Source: Hyphomicrobiales bacterium (GTDB lineage: Bacteria > Pseudomonadota > Alphaproteobacteria > Rhizobiales > Rhizobiaceae). From it: a stretch of 64,000 nucleotides of DNA. Numbering within the stretch: the stretch's first letter is position 1; every line of letters begins with the position of its first letter. The stretch spans positions 16,040 to 80,039 of the forward strand of contig UCIV01000009.1 of NCBI GenBank assembly GCA_900472575.1, written 5' to 3'. The position numbers and the translations under genes are program-made. Under the pieces are notes generated by a model. That model saw nothing but the letters and a program-made list of their open reading frames with translations, was not told the DNA's origin and searched no databases. Shown here in pieces: positions 54,772 through 64,000 of the stretch.

Positions 54772-54980
54772 GACTTGACCCCTCTCTCGGTTGCCGTCGT
54801 GCTTAACATAGCGTTTCATCAGATACTGAAAAGATGCAAAAAGCCAAGGGTTTAAACCTGACAGATCCTCAGAGAAGCTTCGACCGCATTGAACTTTTTG
54901 ACGAGGCTTCGCCGATTTCCAACGCTTCGTCTTTCGCTTAATCTCATCTCCTGTCCGCACGTGCCTGCGGGGGAGGAAAC

Positions 54981-57900
54981 ATGCTTCAAGGCTGGGTCAT
55001 TCTTGTCTCGGCATTCGCCTATATTCTGCTGCTTTTTGCGGTGGCGAGTTACGGCGACAGAAAGAGCCGGCTTTCGGGTGTTCCCAAAGGCGGGCGACCG
55101 CTGGTCTATGCCTTGAGCCTTGCCGTTTACTGCACCTCCTGGACCTATTTCGGCGGTGTCGGCCTTGCCTCCCAGCGCGGGCTGGAATTCGCCGCGATCT
55201 ATATCGGGCCGATCCTGGCGTTCACGCTCGGCATGCCGATCATTCGCCGCATCGTCGAACTGGCCAAGGCGGAAAAACTCACCTCGATCGCCGATTTCAT
55301 TGCCGCCCGTTACGGCAAGAACGCCACGGTAGCAGCGATCGTCGCCGTGCTCGCGCTGGTCGGCACTGTGCCCTATATCGCGCTGCAGCTGAAAGCAGTG
55401 TCCAGCTCCGTCGCGGTGATGGTCAATCCATCCGATTTCGGCATCGGCAGCGGCAACCTGCATTTCATCGATCTCGCGCTGATCGTTACCCTGCTGATGG
55501 CCTGTTTCGCCGTCGTCTTCGGCACTCGCCATACGGATGCGACAGAACATCAGGACGGGCTGATCCTGGCTGTCGCCATGGAGTCCCTCGTGAAGCTGGT
55601 CGCCTTCGCGACAGTCGGGATCGCCGTCGTGTTCTTCATGTTCGACGGATGGTCGGATCTTGCGGCCAGGGCATCAGAAAGCCTGCTGGTTGCATCCGCT
55701 GCATCCTATGAAACGCCGGTCAGCCGATGGGTGCTGGTCATTCTTTTGTCGGCGTTCGCAATCGTCATACTGCCGCGGCAGTTCCATGTCACGGTGGTGG
55801 AGAACCGAACACCGCGGGAACGCCGTGCCGCCGCTTTCCTGCTGCCGGTCTATCTCATCGCCATCAATATCTTCGTGATCCCGGTGGCGGCAGCCGGGCT
55901 GATCACGTTCGGCGGCATGGGCGATGCCGACCTGTATGTTCTGACGCTGCCGCTCGAAGCCGGGCTTCCCTTCGTCACGCTGATGACCTTCATCGGCGGT
56001 TTTTCGGCAGCAACGGCAATGGTGATCGTGGAATCGGTGGCGCTGTCGATCATGATATCCAACGATATCGTGCTGCCGCTTTTCCTGCGTCGCAAGCTCG
56101 CCTCGCATGCCGGCGCAAGCCAGGACCTCACCCGCACGCTTCTCAATATCCGCCGTGCGGCGATCTTTGCCGTGATGCTGCTCGGCTACGGTTATTACCG
56201 GATGGCCGACAGCCAGTCGGGGCTGGCGTCGATCGGCCTGCTCGCGTTTGCCGCCATTGCGCAGATCGCCCCTGCCCTTCTCGGCGGGCTGATCTGGCGG
56301 CGGGCCAATGCGCGCGGCGCCATTTTAGGCCTTTCCTTCGGCTTCCTGTCCTGGGCCTATCTCCTGTTCCTGCCGAGCCTTGGCGGACCGGACAACTCCC
56401 ATATCGCGGCGGCCGTGCTGAATTTCATCTTTCCCGGCGCTGCGATCTTTTCCGGGCGGGAGATCGATCCTTTCGTCACGACGACGATATTCAGCCTCGC
56501 GCTCAACACGATTGCATTCGTGCTCGGTTCGCTGTCGCGAAATCCACGCCCGGTGGAGCGGTTGCAGGCGGGGATTTTCGTCAAGCGCCAGCCACGGTCA
56601 CAATTTGCCACGCGCGGCTGGAAGACCCGCATCAGCGTCGGTGACCTGAAGACGGTGATCGCCCGTTATCTCGGCGAGGAGCGGATGCTGCGCTCCTTCT
56701 CCAATTACGAAAAAACTGCCGGGCGCCGGTTCCGGGACGACCAGCAGGCCGACATGGCGATGATCCATTTTTCCGAACAGTTGCTCGGCAGCGCAATCGG
56801 CTCGTCTTCGGCGCGGCTGGTGCTTTCGCTGCTGCTGCAGAAGGTGGAGGACACCAATTCCGACACCGCCTGGCTGCTCGACCAGGCGAGCGAGGCGCTG
56901 CAATATAATCAGGACATGATGCAGACGGCACTTTCCCACATGGATCAGGGGATTGCCGTGTTCGACAGTTCCGACCGGCTGACGGTTTGGAACCGTCGGT
57001 TCCGTCAGTTGCTGGATCTTCCCGAACAGGCGGGCCAGGTGGGTTTTCAGCTTTCCGATATCGTGGCGCTGCTCGCCGAACGCGGCGATGTGGGCGAGAG
57101 TGAAACAGAAGCTATTACCAGCCAGTTCAAGGATCTCGGAACGACCTTCTCGCTCATGGTGCAAGGCGGTGGGCGGATCATCGAAGTCCGCAGCAACCCC
57201 ATGCCGGATGCGGGTTTCGTTGCAACCTTTACCGACATTACCGCGCGCGTTGCCGCGGATCAGGCGCTGAAACAGGCGAACGAGACGCTGGAGCAGCGGG
57301 TCGGGGAGCGAACTGCGGAGCTTACCCGCGTCAACCGCGCGCTCGGCGAGGCTCGGGCCTCGGCCGACGAGGCGAATGTTAGCAAGACCCGCTTTTTTGC
57401 CGCTGCAGGCCATGACATCCTGCAGCCGCTCAATGCCGCCCGGCTTTATTCATCGACGCTCGTCGAACGGCTTGCCGGCGCGGACAAGAATGCGGCGATC
57501 GCCCGCAACATCGACAGTTCGCTGGAATCGGTCGAAACAATCCTTGGCGCCGTACTGGACATTTCGCGGCTCGACACCGGCACGATGAAGCCCCGTTTCA
57601 GCTCGATAGAGCTGGACGATCTGTTCAAGCGGATCGACACGGACTTTTCGCCGATGGCGCGGGAGAAGGATCTCAAATTCGTCGTCATGCCGACCTCGCT
57701 GAAAGTGGTGTCCGACGCCAACCTGCTGCGGCGACTGGTGCAGAACCTCGTTTCCAACGCGATCAAGTACACGGTCTCGGGCAAGGTAATCGTCGGCGCG
57801 CGTCGGCGTGGCGACAAGGTGATTATCGAGGTGCTGGATTCAGGCATCGGCATTCCGTCATCAAAATTCCGCACCGTGTTCAAGGAATTCGCCCGGCTGG

Positions 57901-58493
57901 AGGATGGCGCGCGGACTGCAAGCGGATTGGGGCTGGGGCTTTCCATCGTCGACCGGCTGTCGCGGATGCTGAGCCATCCGGTACAGCTTGCCTCGCAGCC
58001 CGGCCGCGGCACGAGCTTCCGCGTCGAGATCCCGCGAGACCTCGCTGCGCCGAACGCTGCTTCGGCCAGGGTTCGACGCGAGCGTGCAAAACCCGCCAAT
58101 GTGTTGAATGGATTGCGGGTGCTCTGCGTCGACAACGAACCGCAGATCCTCGAAGGCATGAGCCTTCTGATCACCGGCTGGGGCTGCACGGTCGGCCAGG
58201 CCCGCTCGCTTGCCGAGATCGATACGATCATCAAGGGCCGCGAACCGCCGCCGGATGTCATCATCGCCGACTACCATCTCGACGACGGTTACGGGATCGA
58301 GGCAATCCTTGCGCTGAGGTCCCATTATCAGACCGCAATACCGGCGATGCTGATCACGGCCGACCGGACACCGGAGGTTCGGGCAGAGGCCGAGCGGCAT
58401 GGCATTGCCGTGCAGCACAAGCCAGTAAAGCCTGCGGCAATCCGCGCTTATCTGACGCAAAGCGCCGGTTTGCGCCGGGTCGCCGCCGAATAG
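54981..58493 (+). CDS. Hybrid sensor histidine kinase with N-terminal sodium:solute symporter domain
   Basis: 1170 aa, inner membrane. About residues 1-510 are a PutP-like SSS domain with roughly twelve transmembrane helices ([40 protein letters not shown]). A PAS domain follows (about 650-760, [20 protein letters not shown]), then HisKA with His811 in [19 protein letters not shown], HATPase ([32 protein letters not shown]) and a receiver domain with Asp1097 ([11 protein letters not shown]). It resembles CbrA/NahK-type kinases. No response regulator or transport partner is next to it. ggggaggaa precedes the ATG. Confidence 0.95.
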   Translation: MLQGWVILVSAFAYILLLFAVASYGDRKSRLSGVPKGGRPLVYALSLAVYCTSWTYFGGVGLASQRGLEFAAIYIGPILAFTLGMPIIRRIVELAKAEKLTSIADFIAARYGKNATVAAIVAVLALVGTVPYIALQLKAVSSSVAVMVNPSDFGIGSGNLHFIDLALIVTLLMACFAVVFGTRHTDATEHQDGLILAVAMESLVKLVAFATVGIAVVFFMFDGWSDLAARASESLLVASAASYETPVSRWVLVILLSAFAIVILPRQFHVTVVENRTPRERRAAAFLLPVYLIAINIFVIPVAAAGLITFGGMGDADLYVLTLPLEAGLPFVTLMTFIGGFSAATAMVIVESVALSIMISNDIVLPLFLRRKLASHAGASQDLTRTLLNIRRAAIFAVMLLGYGYYRMADSQSGLASIGLLAFAAIAQIAPALLGGLIWRRANARGAILGLSFGFLSWAYLLFLPSLGGPDNSHIAAAVLNFIFPGAAIFSGREIDPFVTTTIFSLALNTIAFVLGSLSRNPRPVERLQAGIFVKRQPRSQFATRGWKTRISVGDLKTVIARYLGEERMLRSFSNYEKTAGRRFRDDQQADMAMIHFSEQLLGSAIGSSSARLVLSLLLQKVEDTNSDTAWLLDQASEALQYNQDMMQTALSHMDQGIAVFDSSDRLTVWNRRFRQLLDLPEQAGQVGFQLSDIVALLAERGDVGESETEAITSQFKDLGTTFSLMVQGGGRIIEVRSNPMPDAGFVATFTDITARVAADQALKQANETLEQRVGERTAELTRVNRALGEARASADEANVSKTRFFAAAGHDILQPLNAARLYSSTLVERLAGADKNAAIARNIDSSLESVETILGAVLDISRLDTGTMKPRFSSIELDDLFKRIDTDFSPMAREKDLKFVVMPTSLKVVSDANLLRRLVQNLVSNAIKYTVSGKVIVGARRRGDKVIIEVLDSGIGIPSSKFRTVFKEFARLEDGARTASGLGLGLSIVDRLSRMLSHPVQLASQPGRGTSFRVEIPRDLAAPNAASARVRRERAKPANVLNGLRVLCVDNEPQILEGMSLLITGWGCTVGQARSLAEIDTIIKGREPPPDVIIADYHLDDGYGIEAILALRSHYQTAIPAMLITADRTPEVRAEAERHGIAVQHKPVKPAAIRAYLTQSAGLRRVAAE

Positions 58494-58701
58494 TTTTCCA
58501 CATCCACTGACAAATGCCGTTCATGTGACAGTCATCACGGACTGTTTACGGTTGAAATGTCTGAACGTCGGCTAATACCGATTCTTGCCGGAACTCTCCG
58601 GCTTCTCGCGACGTTTAGGCGCGTGACTTCCTGGCCCGCAGAGGCCTTACGGACCGAGGGGCTGGCACCATCGGAACCGGCAGAGACGGAGACCGCGACC
58701 G

Positions 58702-59943
58702 ATGAAGCGCTTTGAAATCATTGACGGAATGCGAGGGTACTTCCTCGTGTTCATGGTACTCAACCACCTTATCTTTGCTGGTGGATACCTGCTTGTAAAA
58801 ATCAATCACAACCAGCTCGCCTTCGTGGAGGACGCTCAGGGTTTCGTATTCCTTTCCGGCCTGATGATCGGCATGGTTTACGCCCGCAAGATGATGAAGG
58901 CCGGATATGCGGCTGGTCGTTCGGCGATCTATAGCCGCGCGTTCGAGCTTTATCGTTATGCGATGGGCATCGTGATCGCGGTCATGGTGGCGCAGATGGT
59001 GCTGCCGGGCGCCTATTCGATCTGGTTCAACTGGTTGGGCTACACGACCTTCGACGATCCGCTGCGTCTCGCCGCGATCGCGACCTTCCTGTACCAGCCG
59101 ACCTTCATGGACATTCTGCCGCAATACATCATCTACATGCTGTTTGCGCCAATGCTGATCAAGCTCGTGCTGGAAGACAAATGGCACTATGTGGTGGCCG
59201 CATCGATCATGCTGTGGATGGCCGGCCAGCTTGGCCTGCACCAGTTGCTCACCATCCCGCTCAACGAGCTGGTCATGGGTGCCGATGATCAGGGGCTGCG
59301 CGTTTCGTTCAACCTGTTCGGCTGGCAGATCGTGTTCTTCTCGGGTCTGGTGCTCGGCGCGCTGACGTCTTCGGGCAAGATCAACTGGGGTAATGTGCTG
59401 TCGCCCGACAACACCTTCATCCCCAAGGTGGCGCTGGTGCTGGTGCTGTTCTTCCTGCCGCTGCGCCTGATTACCGCCAATGAGCTGATGCCGCCGCACA
59501 TGATCGGCAAGTTCGCCTCGATGGAAATCCGTGCAGATTTCGGTCCGGTCTATCTGTTGAACTTCGCGGCGATGGGTCTGCTCGTCACCTGGCTGATCGT
59601 TGCCGGCCCGAAGCACAAGGCGGCATGGGTTCGCGCGATTGCCTCGGCACTGACCTGGGTGTTCACTCTGCGTTTCCTGCGCCTGCTCGGCCGCCATTCG
59701 CTTTATGTCTATGTCTGGCACGTCGCCATCGTTTACTTCGTCTATTATTTCGACGGCCGTTCGCCGGAGCTGGACGAACTGACAAAAACGGCGATTGCGG
59801 TCGTTGCGGTTGGACTTCTTGCAATCCCGGCCGTCTGGCGGGAACGCGACAAGTATCTCGGCACCGCGGAGCCGGCACCGGCCAAGACCCGCGACCCGAA
59901 ACCCGCCGCTTCCACCGGCCAGCAGCAGATGGTCGTGCGGTAA
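58702..59943 (+). CDS. opgC: OpgC-family acyltransferase, osmoregulated periplasmic glucan modification
   Basis: 413 aa, multi-pass membrane protein with about ten hydrophobic segments. N-terminal IDGMRGYFLVFMVLNHLIFA and EDAQGFVFLSGLMIGMVYAR, and C-terminal LRFLRLLGRHSLYVYVWHVA, are the OpgC/acyltransferase-3 signature. In rhizobia OpgC succinylates cyclic beta-glucans. The short C-terminal tail is Pro/Ala rich. Confidence 0.92.
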   Translation: MKRFEIIDGMRGYFLVFMVLNHLIFAGGYLLVKINHNQLAFVEDAQGFVFLSGLMIGMVYARKMMKAGYAAGRSAIYSRAFELYRYAMGIVIAVMVAQMVLPGAYSIWFNWLGYTTFDDPLRLAAIATFLYQPTFMDILPQYIIYMLFAPMLIKLVLEDKWHYVVAASIMLWMAGQLGLHQLLTIPLNELVMGADDQGLRVSFNLFGWQIVFFSGLVLGALTSSGKINWGNVLSPDNTFIPKVALVLVLFFLPLRLITANELMPPHMIGKFASMEIRADFGPVYLLNFAAMGLLVTWLIVAGPKHKAAWVRAIASALTWVFTLRFLRLLGRHSLYVYVWHVAIVYFVYYFDGRSPELDELTKTAIAVVAVGLLAIPAVWRERDKYLGTAEPAPAKTRDPKPAASTGQQQMVVR

Positions 59944-59966
59944 ACCAAAGTAGACTTATGAATTGC

Positions 59967-59993
59967 AAAGGGCGGCCCGAGAGCCGCCCTTTT
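59967..59993 (+). terminator. Rho-independent terminator after opgC
   Basis: Perfect 10-bp stem aaagggcggc/gccgcccttt with 6-nt loop, ending in tttt, 23 nt past the opgC stop; may serve the convergent transporter gene as well. Confidence 0.9.
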
Positions 59994-60016
59994 CGTTTGC
60001 GTGATTTCTTCAGACC

Positions 60017-60976
60017 TCAGGTAGTCTGGCTGAGCTTTTCCTTGTCTTCCTCGTCCAGACGGCCCGAGAACCAGTTGGAGAGGAGCGCGCCGGAAATGTT
60101 GTGCCAGACGGAAAAGATGGCGCTCGGGACTGCGGCGAGCGGGGAGAAATAGGCGGTTGCCAGAGCGGCACCGAGGCCGGAATTCTGCATGCCGACTTCG
60201 ATCGCGATCGCCTTGCGCTTGGCAAGCGACAGGCCCGACGCCTTGGCGGCGAAGAAGCCGAGCAGGTAGCCAAGGCCATTGTGCAGGACGACGACGGCGA
60301 AGATGAGCAGGCCGGATTGGGCAATTGCGCCCTTGGACGCCGCAACGACCGCCGAGACGATCAGCACGATGCCGATGACGCTGACGAGCGGCAGGGCCGG
60401 AACGGCGGCCTTCACGACCGAAGGGACGAGCTTCTGCAGCAGGGCACCCAATGCCAGCGGCACGAGAACGACCTTTACGATCGACATGAACATCGCCCAG
60501 CCATCAACCGGCAGGTACTGGCTGGCAAACATCCAGACGAGGAAAGGCGTGACGATCGGTGCGGCCAGCGTGGTGACCGAGGTGCAGGCAACCGAAAGCG
60601 CCACATCGCCCTTCGACAGGTAGGTCATGACGTTGGACGAAGTACCGCCCGGGCAGCAACCGACGAGGATGACACCGGCGGCGACCTCCGGCGGCATGGG
60701 GATGACCATGGTCAGGATCACGGCCAGAAGCGGCATGATGATGAACTGGCCGAGCACGCCGATAGTGACGTCGAAGGGGCGCTTTACCACTTCGCGGAAA
60801 TCATCGACCGACAGCGTCAGGCCCATGCCGAACATGATGATCGACAGAAGCGTGACGATCCACGGCGCGATCTGCTTGAAGGTTTCCGGAAAGAAGAAGC
60901 CGAGGACGGCGAAGACGATGACCCAGATTGCGAAGGTCTTGCCGACGAAGGCGGAGAAGGTTGCCAAGGATTTCAA
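60017..60976 (-). CDS. Bile acid:sodium symporter (BASS) family transporter
   Basis: 319 aa from the TTG at 60976, which has GGGAG 7 nt upstream; the frame continues 20 codons to another TTG without a ribosome-binding site. About nine to ten transmembrane segments. LVGCCPGGTSSNVMTYLSKG, followed by DVALSV, is the BASS signature, repeated by VGMQNSGLGAALATAYFSPL. Substrate in bacteria is often an organic acid or pantoate-like anion; unknown here. Confidence 0.9.
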   Translation of the reverse strand: MKSLATFSAFVGKTFAIWVIVFAVLGFFFPETFKQIAPWIVTLLSIIMFGMGLTLSVDDFREVVKRPFDVTIGVLGQFIIMPLLAVILTMVIPMPPEVAAGVILVGCCPGGTSSNVMTYLSKGDVALSVACTSVTTLAAPIVTPFLVWMFASQYLPVDGWAMFMSIVKVVLVPLALGALLQKLVPSVVKAAVPALPLVSVIGIVLIVSAVVAASKGAIAQSGLLIFAVVVLHNGLGYLLGFFAAKASGLSLAKRKAIAIEVGMQNSGLGAALATAYFSPLAAVPSAIFSVWHNISGALLSNWFSGRLDEEDKEKLSQTT

Positions 60977-61092
60977 GAATTCACTCCCGAACGAAATAAA
61001 GTGTCCGCGGTCTAGTTCCCTGAACCCCGGCGTCAAGGCCGAATTGATGAATATCAGTTCCGTATGCGTCCGTTTCGGCCCCGATTACCCGA

Positions 61093-61866
61093 TCAGATGC
61101 CCTCCCCATAGCCCGACTGCACGGCAGCGCTGATGGAGGAAACGAAGCGGCGGGTGCGCTCGTGTTCCGGTGCGCCGAAAACGCGATCGGCCGCCCCTTG
61201 TTCGACGACCTTGCCGGCTTCGAGGAAGACCGCATGATCGGCAACGCGGGAGGCGAGGCGCAGGTCGTGGGTGGCGATGACCATGGTCGTGCCTTCGGCT
61301 GCAAGCTTGCTCAGGACCTCGACGACTTCGGTTGCCAGTTCCGGATCGAGCGCCGAAGTGGGTTCGTCGCAGAGCAGCACACGCGGCGACATGGCGAGTG
61401 CACGGGCGATTGCTACACGCTGCTGCTGGCCGCCGGAAAGGGTCGAGGGCCATGAGTCGACCTTATGCGCCATGCCGACCTTGGTGAGCAGTTCACGCGC
61501 ACGGGCTTCCGCCTTCTCACGCGGCCATTTCAACACCGTGACCAAGCCTTCCATGACATTTTCGAGCGCCGTGCGGTGGGGGAAAAGCTGGAAATTCTGA
61601 AAAACCATGCCGGTCTGGCGGCGGATTTTTTGAACTGCATCCCAGCCGACCTTTTTGCCGGGAGCGAACTCGATTACCGCATCACCTAGGCGGATCGTGC
61701 CGGAAGTTGGGATTTCGAGCAGGTTGATGCAGCGCAGAAGCGTGCTCTTGCCGCCGCCCGACGGGCCGACAAGGGCAGTGACGCTGCCTTCATTTACCTT
61801 GAGGCTGATATCGTCGATGACCTGAAGGTCGCCGAAATTCTTGCGGATATGGGAGAGCTCGATCAT
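61093..61866 (-). CDS. Amino-acid ABC transporter ATP-binding protein (cystine type)
   Basis: 257 aa from MIELSHIRKNFGDLQVIDDI; ATG overlaps the permease stop as ATGA (the long open frame to 62631 is antisense noise). Walker A GPSGGGKST, Q loop VFQNFQLFPH, signature LSGGQQQR, Walker B VLLCDEP and H-loop IATHD are all intact. Belongs to the polar amino-acid uptake (PAAT) family; powers the permease encoded next to it. Confidence 0.96.
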   Translation of the reverse strand: MIELSHIRKNFGDLQVIDDISLKVNEGSVTALVGPSGGGKSTLLRCINLLEIPTSGTIRLGDAVIEFAPGKKVGWDAVQKIRRQTGMVFQNFQLFPHRTALENVMEGLVTVLKWPREKAEARARELLTKVGMAHKVDSWPSTLSGGQQQRVAIARALAMSPRVLLCDEPTSALDPELATEVVEVLSKLAAEGTTMVIATHDLRLASRVADHAVFLEAGKVVEQGAADRVFGAPEHERTRRFVSSISAAVQSGYGEGI

Positions 61867-62543
61867 CGGTTGGCCTCCAGCATGCCGCCATATCTTGAAA
61901 AGCGTTTTTCCAGCCGTACCTGCAGCGCCGAAAGCACGGAGCTGAGCGCCAGATAGATGATCGCTGCCTGGATATAGAGGATCAGCGGCTCGTAAGTGGT
62001 GGCGACGATGCGCTGGGCGGCCTGAAACAGTTCCGGCACGGTGATGGCGGCGGCGAGCGATGTATCCTTGACCAGCGAGATGAAGGTGTTGGAGAGCGGC
62101 GGCACGGCAACACGGGCGGCCTGCGGCAGGATGGTGCGGGCCATGGCCTGACGCCAGTTCATGCCGATCGAATAGGCCGCTTCCCACTGGCCTTTCGGCA
62201 CGGAGGCGATGACCGCGCGAATGATTTCGGACGAATAGGCGCCGATATTGAGCGTGAAGCCGATCAGCGCCGCCGGGAAGGCATCGAGTAGGATGCCGAC
62301 GCTGGGCAGGCCGTAAAAGATGACGAAAAGCTGGACGAGCAGCGGCGTGCCGCGAATGACCCAGACGTAGAACCTTGCGATCAGCACCAGCGGCTTCGGG
62401 CCGAACAGCCTTGTGACGGCGGTGATGAGACCGAGCGTCAGGCCGAAGGCGAAGGAGAGCAAGGTCAGCGGCACGGTGAATTTCACACCGGCCCAGAGCA
62501 GGGTCGGAAATGAATCCATCATCAGTTGAAGCCAATGCGGCAC
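61863..62543 (-). CDS. Amino-acid ABC transporter permease (cystine type)
   Basis: 226 aa with five or six membrane helices. PAAT permease motif MNWRQAMARTILPQAARVAV is the EAA loop that contacts the ATPase. Single-permease systems such as E. coli TcyL have this size. Overlaps the ATPase gene downstream; 142 nt from the binding-protein gene with a hairpin between. Confidence 0.95.
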   Translation of the reverse strand: MPHWLQLMMDSFPTLLWAGVKFTVPLTLLSFAFGLTLGLITAVTRLFGPKPLVLIARFYVWVIRGTPLLVQLFVIFYGLPSVGILLDAFPAALIGFTLNIGAYSSEIIRAVIASVPKGQWEAAYSIGMNWRQAMARTILPQAARVAVPPLSNTFISLVKDTSLAAAITVPELFQAAQRIVATTYEPLILYIQAAIIYLALSSVLSALQVRLEKRFSRYGGMLEANR

Positions 62544-62586
62544 GGGCGAAGTCCTTACTCTCTAACGCTCTATGATCATTAACACG

Positions 62587-62610
62587 AAAACGCCCGGCCA
62601 AGGCCGGACG
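62587..62610 (-). terminator. Hairpin between binding-protein and permease genes
   Basis: Minus-strand CGTCCGGCC-TT-GGCCGGGCG (one mismatch) followed by TTTTCG, 75 nt past the binding-protein stop. Such partial terminators in ABC operons usually lower the level of membrane components relative to the binding protein. Confidence 0.75.
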
Positions 62611-62685
62611 TTCGGGTTCAGCTTTCGCCAAATCGTAGCACGGTTCAAGTGCAGGAGGATCGGACGAATATCTCTTGCATATCCC

Positions 62686-63471
62686 TTACTTGGAGACGTC
62701 CTGACCGAAATATTTCTCGGAGATCGTCTTGTAGGTGCCGTCGGCCTTGATATCGGCCAGCGCCTTGTTGACCTCGGCCACCAGTTCGTCGTCACCCTTG
62801 CGCAGCAGGACGCCGGAATAGCTGGCTTCAGCCTGTTCGGCGACGATCTTGACCGGTGCGTCGGCCTTCTGCTTCTTGAAATCGAAGAAGGAAAGACTGT
62901 CGTTCAGCGTCGCATCGGCGCGGCGGGTAAGAACCAGCTGGATCGACTGATCGAAACCATCGGTGCCGACGAGTTCGGCGCCTGCGGCCTCGGCCATCTT
63001 GCCGTAATTGCTGGTGAGCGACTGGGCGGCCTTCTTGCCCTTGAGGTCGGCAAAACCCTTGATATCGGTGTTGTCGTCACGGACGATCAGCACGGCCTTG
63101 GAGGCGATATAGGGCTCCGAGAAGGCGTATTTCTGCTTGCGGGCATCGGTGATACCGACCTGGTTGATGACGGCGTCATAACGATCCGCATCGATACCGG
63201 CAATCAGGCCATCCCACTTGCCTTCGATGAACTGTGCCTTCACGCCGAGCTTCTTGGCAACCGCTTCGCCGATCTCGACATCGAAGCCTACGAGCTTGTT
63301 CGATGCGTCGTGGAAGGTGAAGGGGGCGTAGGTGCCTTCCGTGCCGATGCGGATGACGCCGGCCTTTTTGATCTTGTCGAGATTTTCGCCGGCAAAGACC
63401 GGAGCGGCAAAAGCAGCCTGCACGAGCAGGGCGGCGGCAACAGCCTTGAGAGTGGTTTTGACGAGGTTCAT
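62686..63471 (-). CDS. Periplasmic amino-acid-binding protein, FliY/TcyJ (cystine) type
   Basis: 261 aa from MNLVKTTLKAVAAALLVQAA (GGAGAA upstream; frame opens 38 codons earlier). Signal peptide 1-27 ending VFAG. Family 3 solute-binding motifs: IRIGTEGTYAPFTFHD, GFDVEIGEAVAKKLG, FIEGKWDGLIAGIDADRYD and VINQVGITDARKQKYAFSEP, closely resembling E. coli FliY/TcyJ cystine-binding protein. Cystine is the best guess; other polar amino acids are possible. Confidence 0.93.
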   Translation of the reverse strand: MNLVKTTLKAVAAALLVQAAFAAPVFAGENLDKIKKAGVIRIGTEGTYAPFTFHDASNKLVGFDVEIGEAVAKKLGVKAQFIEGKWDGLIAGIDADRYDAVINQVGITDARKQKYAFSEPYIASKAVLIVRDDNTDIKGFADLKGKKAAQSLTSNYGKMAEAAGAELVGTDGFDQSIQLVLTRRADATLNDSLSFFDFKKQKADAPVKIVAEQAEASYSGVLLRKGDDELVAEVNKALADIKADGTYKTISEKYFGQDVSK

Positions 63472-63848
63472 TTCGGTATTCTCCAACGAATGAGTTGCCG
63501 TGGTGATCGCAGAAAATAGGCGCGTTGTGAGGAAAGAAAACCGCCGCCGAAAGCGGCAAATGCGAATATTTTTTGCGTCCTCCACGGGCGAATGCTCGAA
63601 ATGCGGATTTGTCGCAGGGATTAAGGTCGTTGACTGGGTGACAGATGCGCATCGGGATATGGATGCAATACGCCCTTGGCGATCTTGAGCATTTCCAAGT
63701 TCGGACGGGGCGCTGAAAGCTGCCTCATGATTTAGTTTGTAAGTGACACCTCTCAGCGCCCCGTTCGGCAGTTTTTATCCGCGACTCCGGTCCCTCTGCC
63801 GTTGCCTTGCCGAATGGTTTTCGTCTGGCTTGATGGAAAACGGGCGGA
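63472..63848. promoter_or_regulatory. Intergenic region upstream of the cystine-type transporter
   Basis: About 380 nt with no credible gene. It should hold the transporter promoter (minus strand) and contains the large hairpin at 63702-63767. Nothing else recognised. Confidence 0.4.
63702..63775 (+). terminator. Large inverted repeat with U-run, terminator-like
   Basis: Arms 63702-63719 and 63750-63767 pair over about 18 bp (one mismatch, one G-U) around a 30-nt loop, core ggggcgctga/tcagcgcccc, followed on the + strand by gcagtttttatcc. No + strand gene ends here, so it may end a small RNA or act on the minus strand. Confidence 0.5.
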
Positions 63849-63869
63849 TCCTCGGGTTAAACCCGAGGA
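63849..63869 (-). terminator. Terminator directly after the right-edge gene
   Basis: 8-bp stem tcctcggg/cccgagga with 5-nt loop, 1 nt after the TAA of the partial gene; on the minus strand followed by CCGCCCGTTTTCC. Confidence 0.8.
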
Positions 63870-63870
63870 C

Positions 63871-64000
63871 TTATCGCCAACCCTCCATGTCGCCGCCGCC
63901 GGGCACTCCGTTTTCACGGACGGACTTGAACGCCCGGCGAAACCACTCTTCAGGCCACCATGTGTGCCGCACAGGCACATCCGACGCGCCATTCGGGCAT
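63871..64000 (-). CDS. Partial C-terminus of an unidentified protein
   Basis: Minus-strand frame without stops from the right edge to TAA at 63871-63873, giving 42 codons. The end reads TWWPEEWFRRAFKSVRENGV, then PGGGDMEGWR: rich in Trp, Arg and Glu, composition that looks coding rather than random. The terminator follows at once, as expected for a real gene end. Family not recognised; too short for ordinary ORF calling. Confidence 0.55.
   Translation of the reverse strand, partial: CPNGASDVPVRHTWWPEEWFRRAFKSVRENGVPGGGDMEGWR

Noticed and set aside
61867..62631. N-terminal extension of the ABC ATPase frame
   Set aside because: It overlaps the permease in another frame; the ATPase starts at ATG 61866, overlapping the permease stop, and has full length from there.
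63753..63992. 79-codon minus-strand ORF at the right edge
   Set aside because: It runs through two hairpins, has shadow-like Ser/Arg composition, and a better coding frame (partial CDS ending at 63871) overlaps it.
1..64000. CRISPR arrays, insertion sequences, prophage or toxin-antitoxin modules
   Set aside because: No regular repeat-spacer pattern, transposase, phage structural gene or paired small toxin-antitoxin genes were recognisable.

Overview
The window reads as chromosomal DNA of a Rhizobiaceae member (Rhizobium/Agrobacterium/Sinorhizobium relatives). The evidence is the gene order of the flagellar and chemotaxis cluster, the rhizobia-specific regulators VisN/VisR, the accessory chemotaxis proteins CheS and CheT, a soluble globin-type chemoreceptor next to cheY1-cheA, a BcsN-type cellulose locus, and high-GC coding with many ATGA stop/start overlaps. 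The exact species cannot be told from the sequence. No IS element, prophage, CRISPR array or rRNA was seen.

Layout. 1-23.7 kb: motility and chemotaxis. Leftward genes motE (partial)-flgI-flgA-flgG-fliE-flgC-flgB face rightward flgF-fliI-orf-motA-fliM-fliN-fliG-flhB, and then leftward visR, visN, fliF and the che operon (receptor-cheS-cheY1-cheA-cheW-cheR-cheB-cheY2-cheD-cheT). 24-32.5 kb: a cellulose locus, with bcsN-bcsA-bcsB rightward and a large TPR protein divergent from it; no endoglucanase gene (bcsZ) is present. 32.5-39.3 kb: a 3-methyladenine glycosylase, small conserved hypotheticals, hisD-UPF0262-LMW phosphatase, infA-maf-yacG, tRNA-Phe and a tRNA-Ser whose acceptor stem is imperfect. 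39.6-42.8 kb: a GntR regulator with a DapA-family lyase and an FAD oxidase that look like part of 4-hydroxyproline catabolism. 42.8-48.2 kb: a LysE-family exporter, a GAF-GGDEF-EAL protein, an SDR oxidoreductase, murA and a small charged protein. 48.2-50.8 kb: hutW-hutX plus an NAD(P)-binding protein in the position of ChuY, apparently a complete anaerobic haem-degradation operon behind a TGA-N9-TCA iron-type operator. 50.9-64 kb: a NodB-like deacetylase, galE, an aminotransferase, mscL, an SSS-domain hybrid kinase, OpgC, a BASS transporter, a cystine-type ABC transporter, and the C-terminus of an unidentified protein at the right edge.

Together the genes describe a motile soil or plant-associated bacterium whose swimming machinery sits beside its sessile machinery (c-di-GMP-responsive cellulose synthase, with a c-di-GMP phosphodiesterase-like protein about 14 kb away), plus envelope glucan modification, osmotic protection, amino-acid uptake and iron/haem acquisition. 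The most interesting items are the haem operon with its putative iron operator, the receptor globin domain lacking the expected haem-ligating His, the reduced cellulose operon with a divergent TPR partner, the GntR-type palindrome before hypD, the unusual tRNA-Ser, and two tandem unknown small ORFs with near-ideal ribosome-binding sites. Start codons were moved inward in many genes where a Shine-Dalgarno sequence or family length argued for it.
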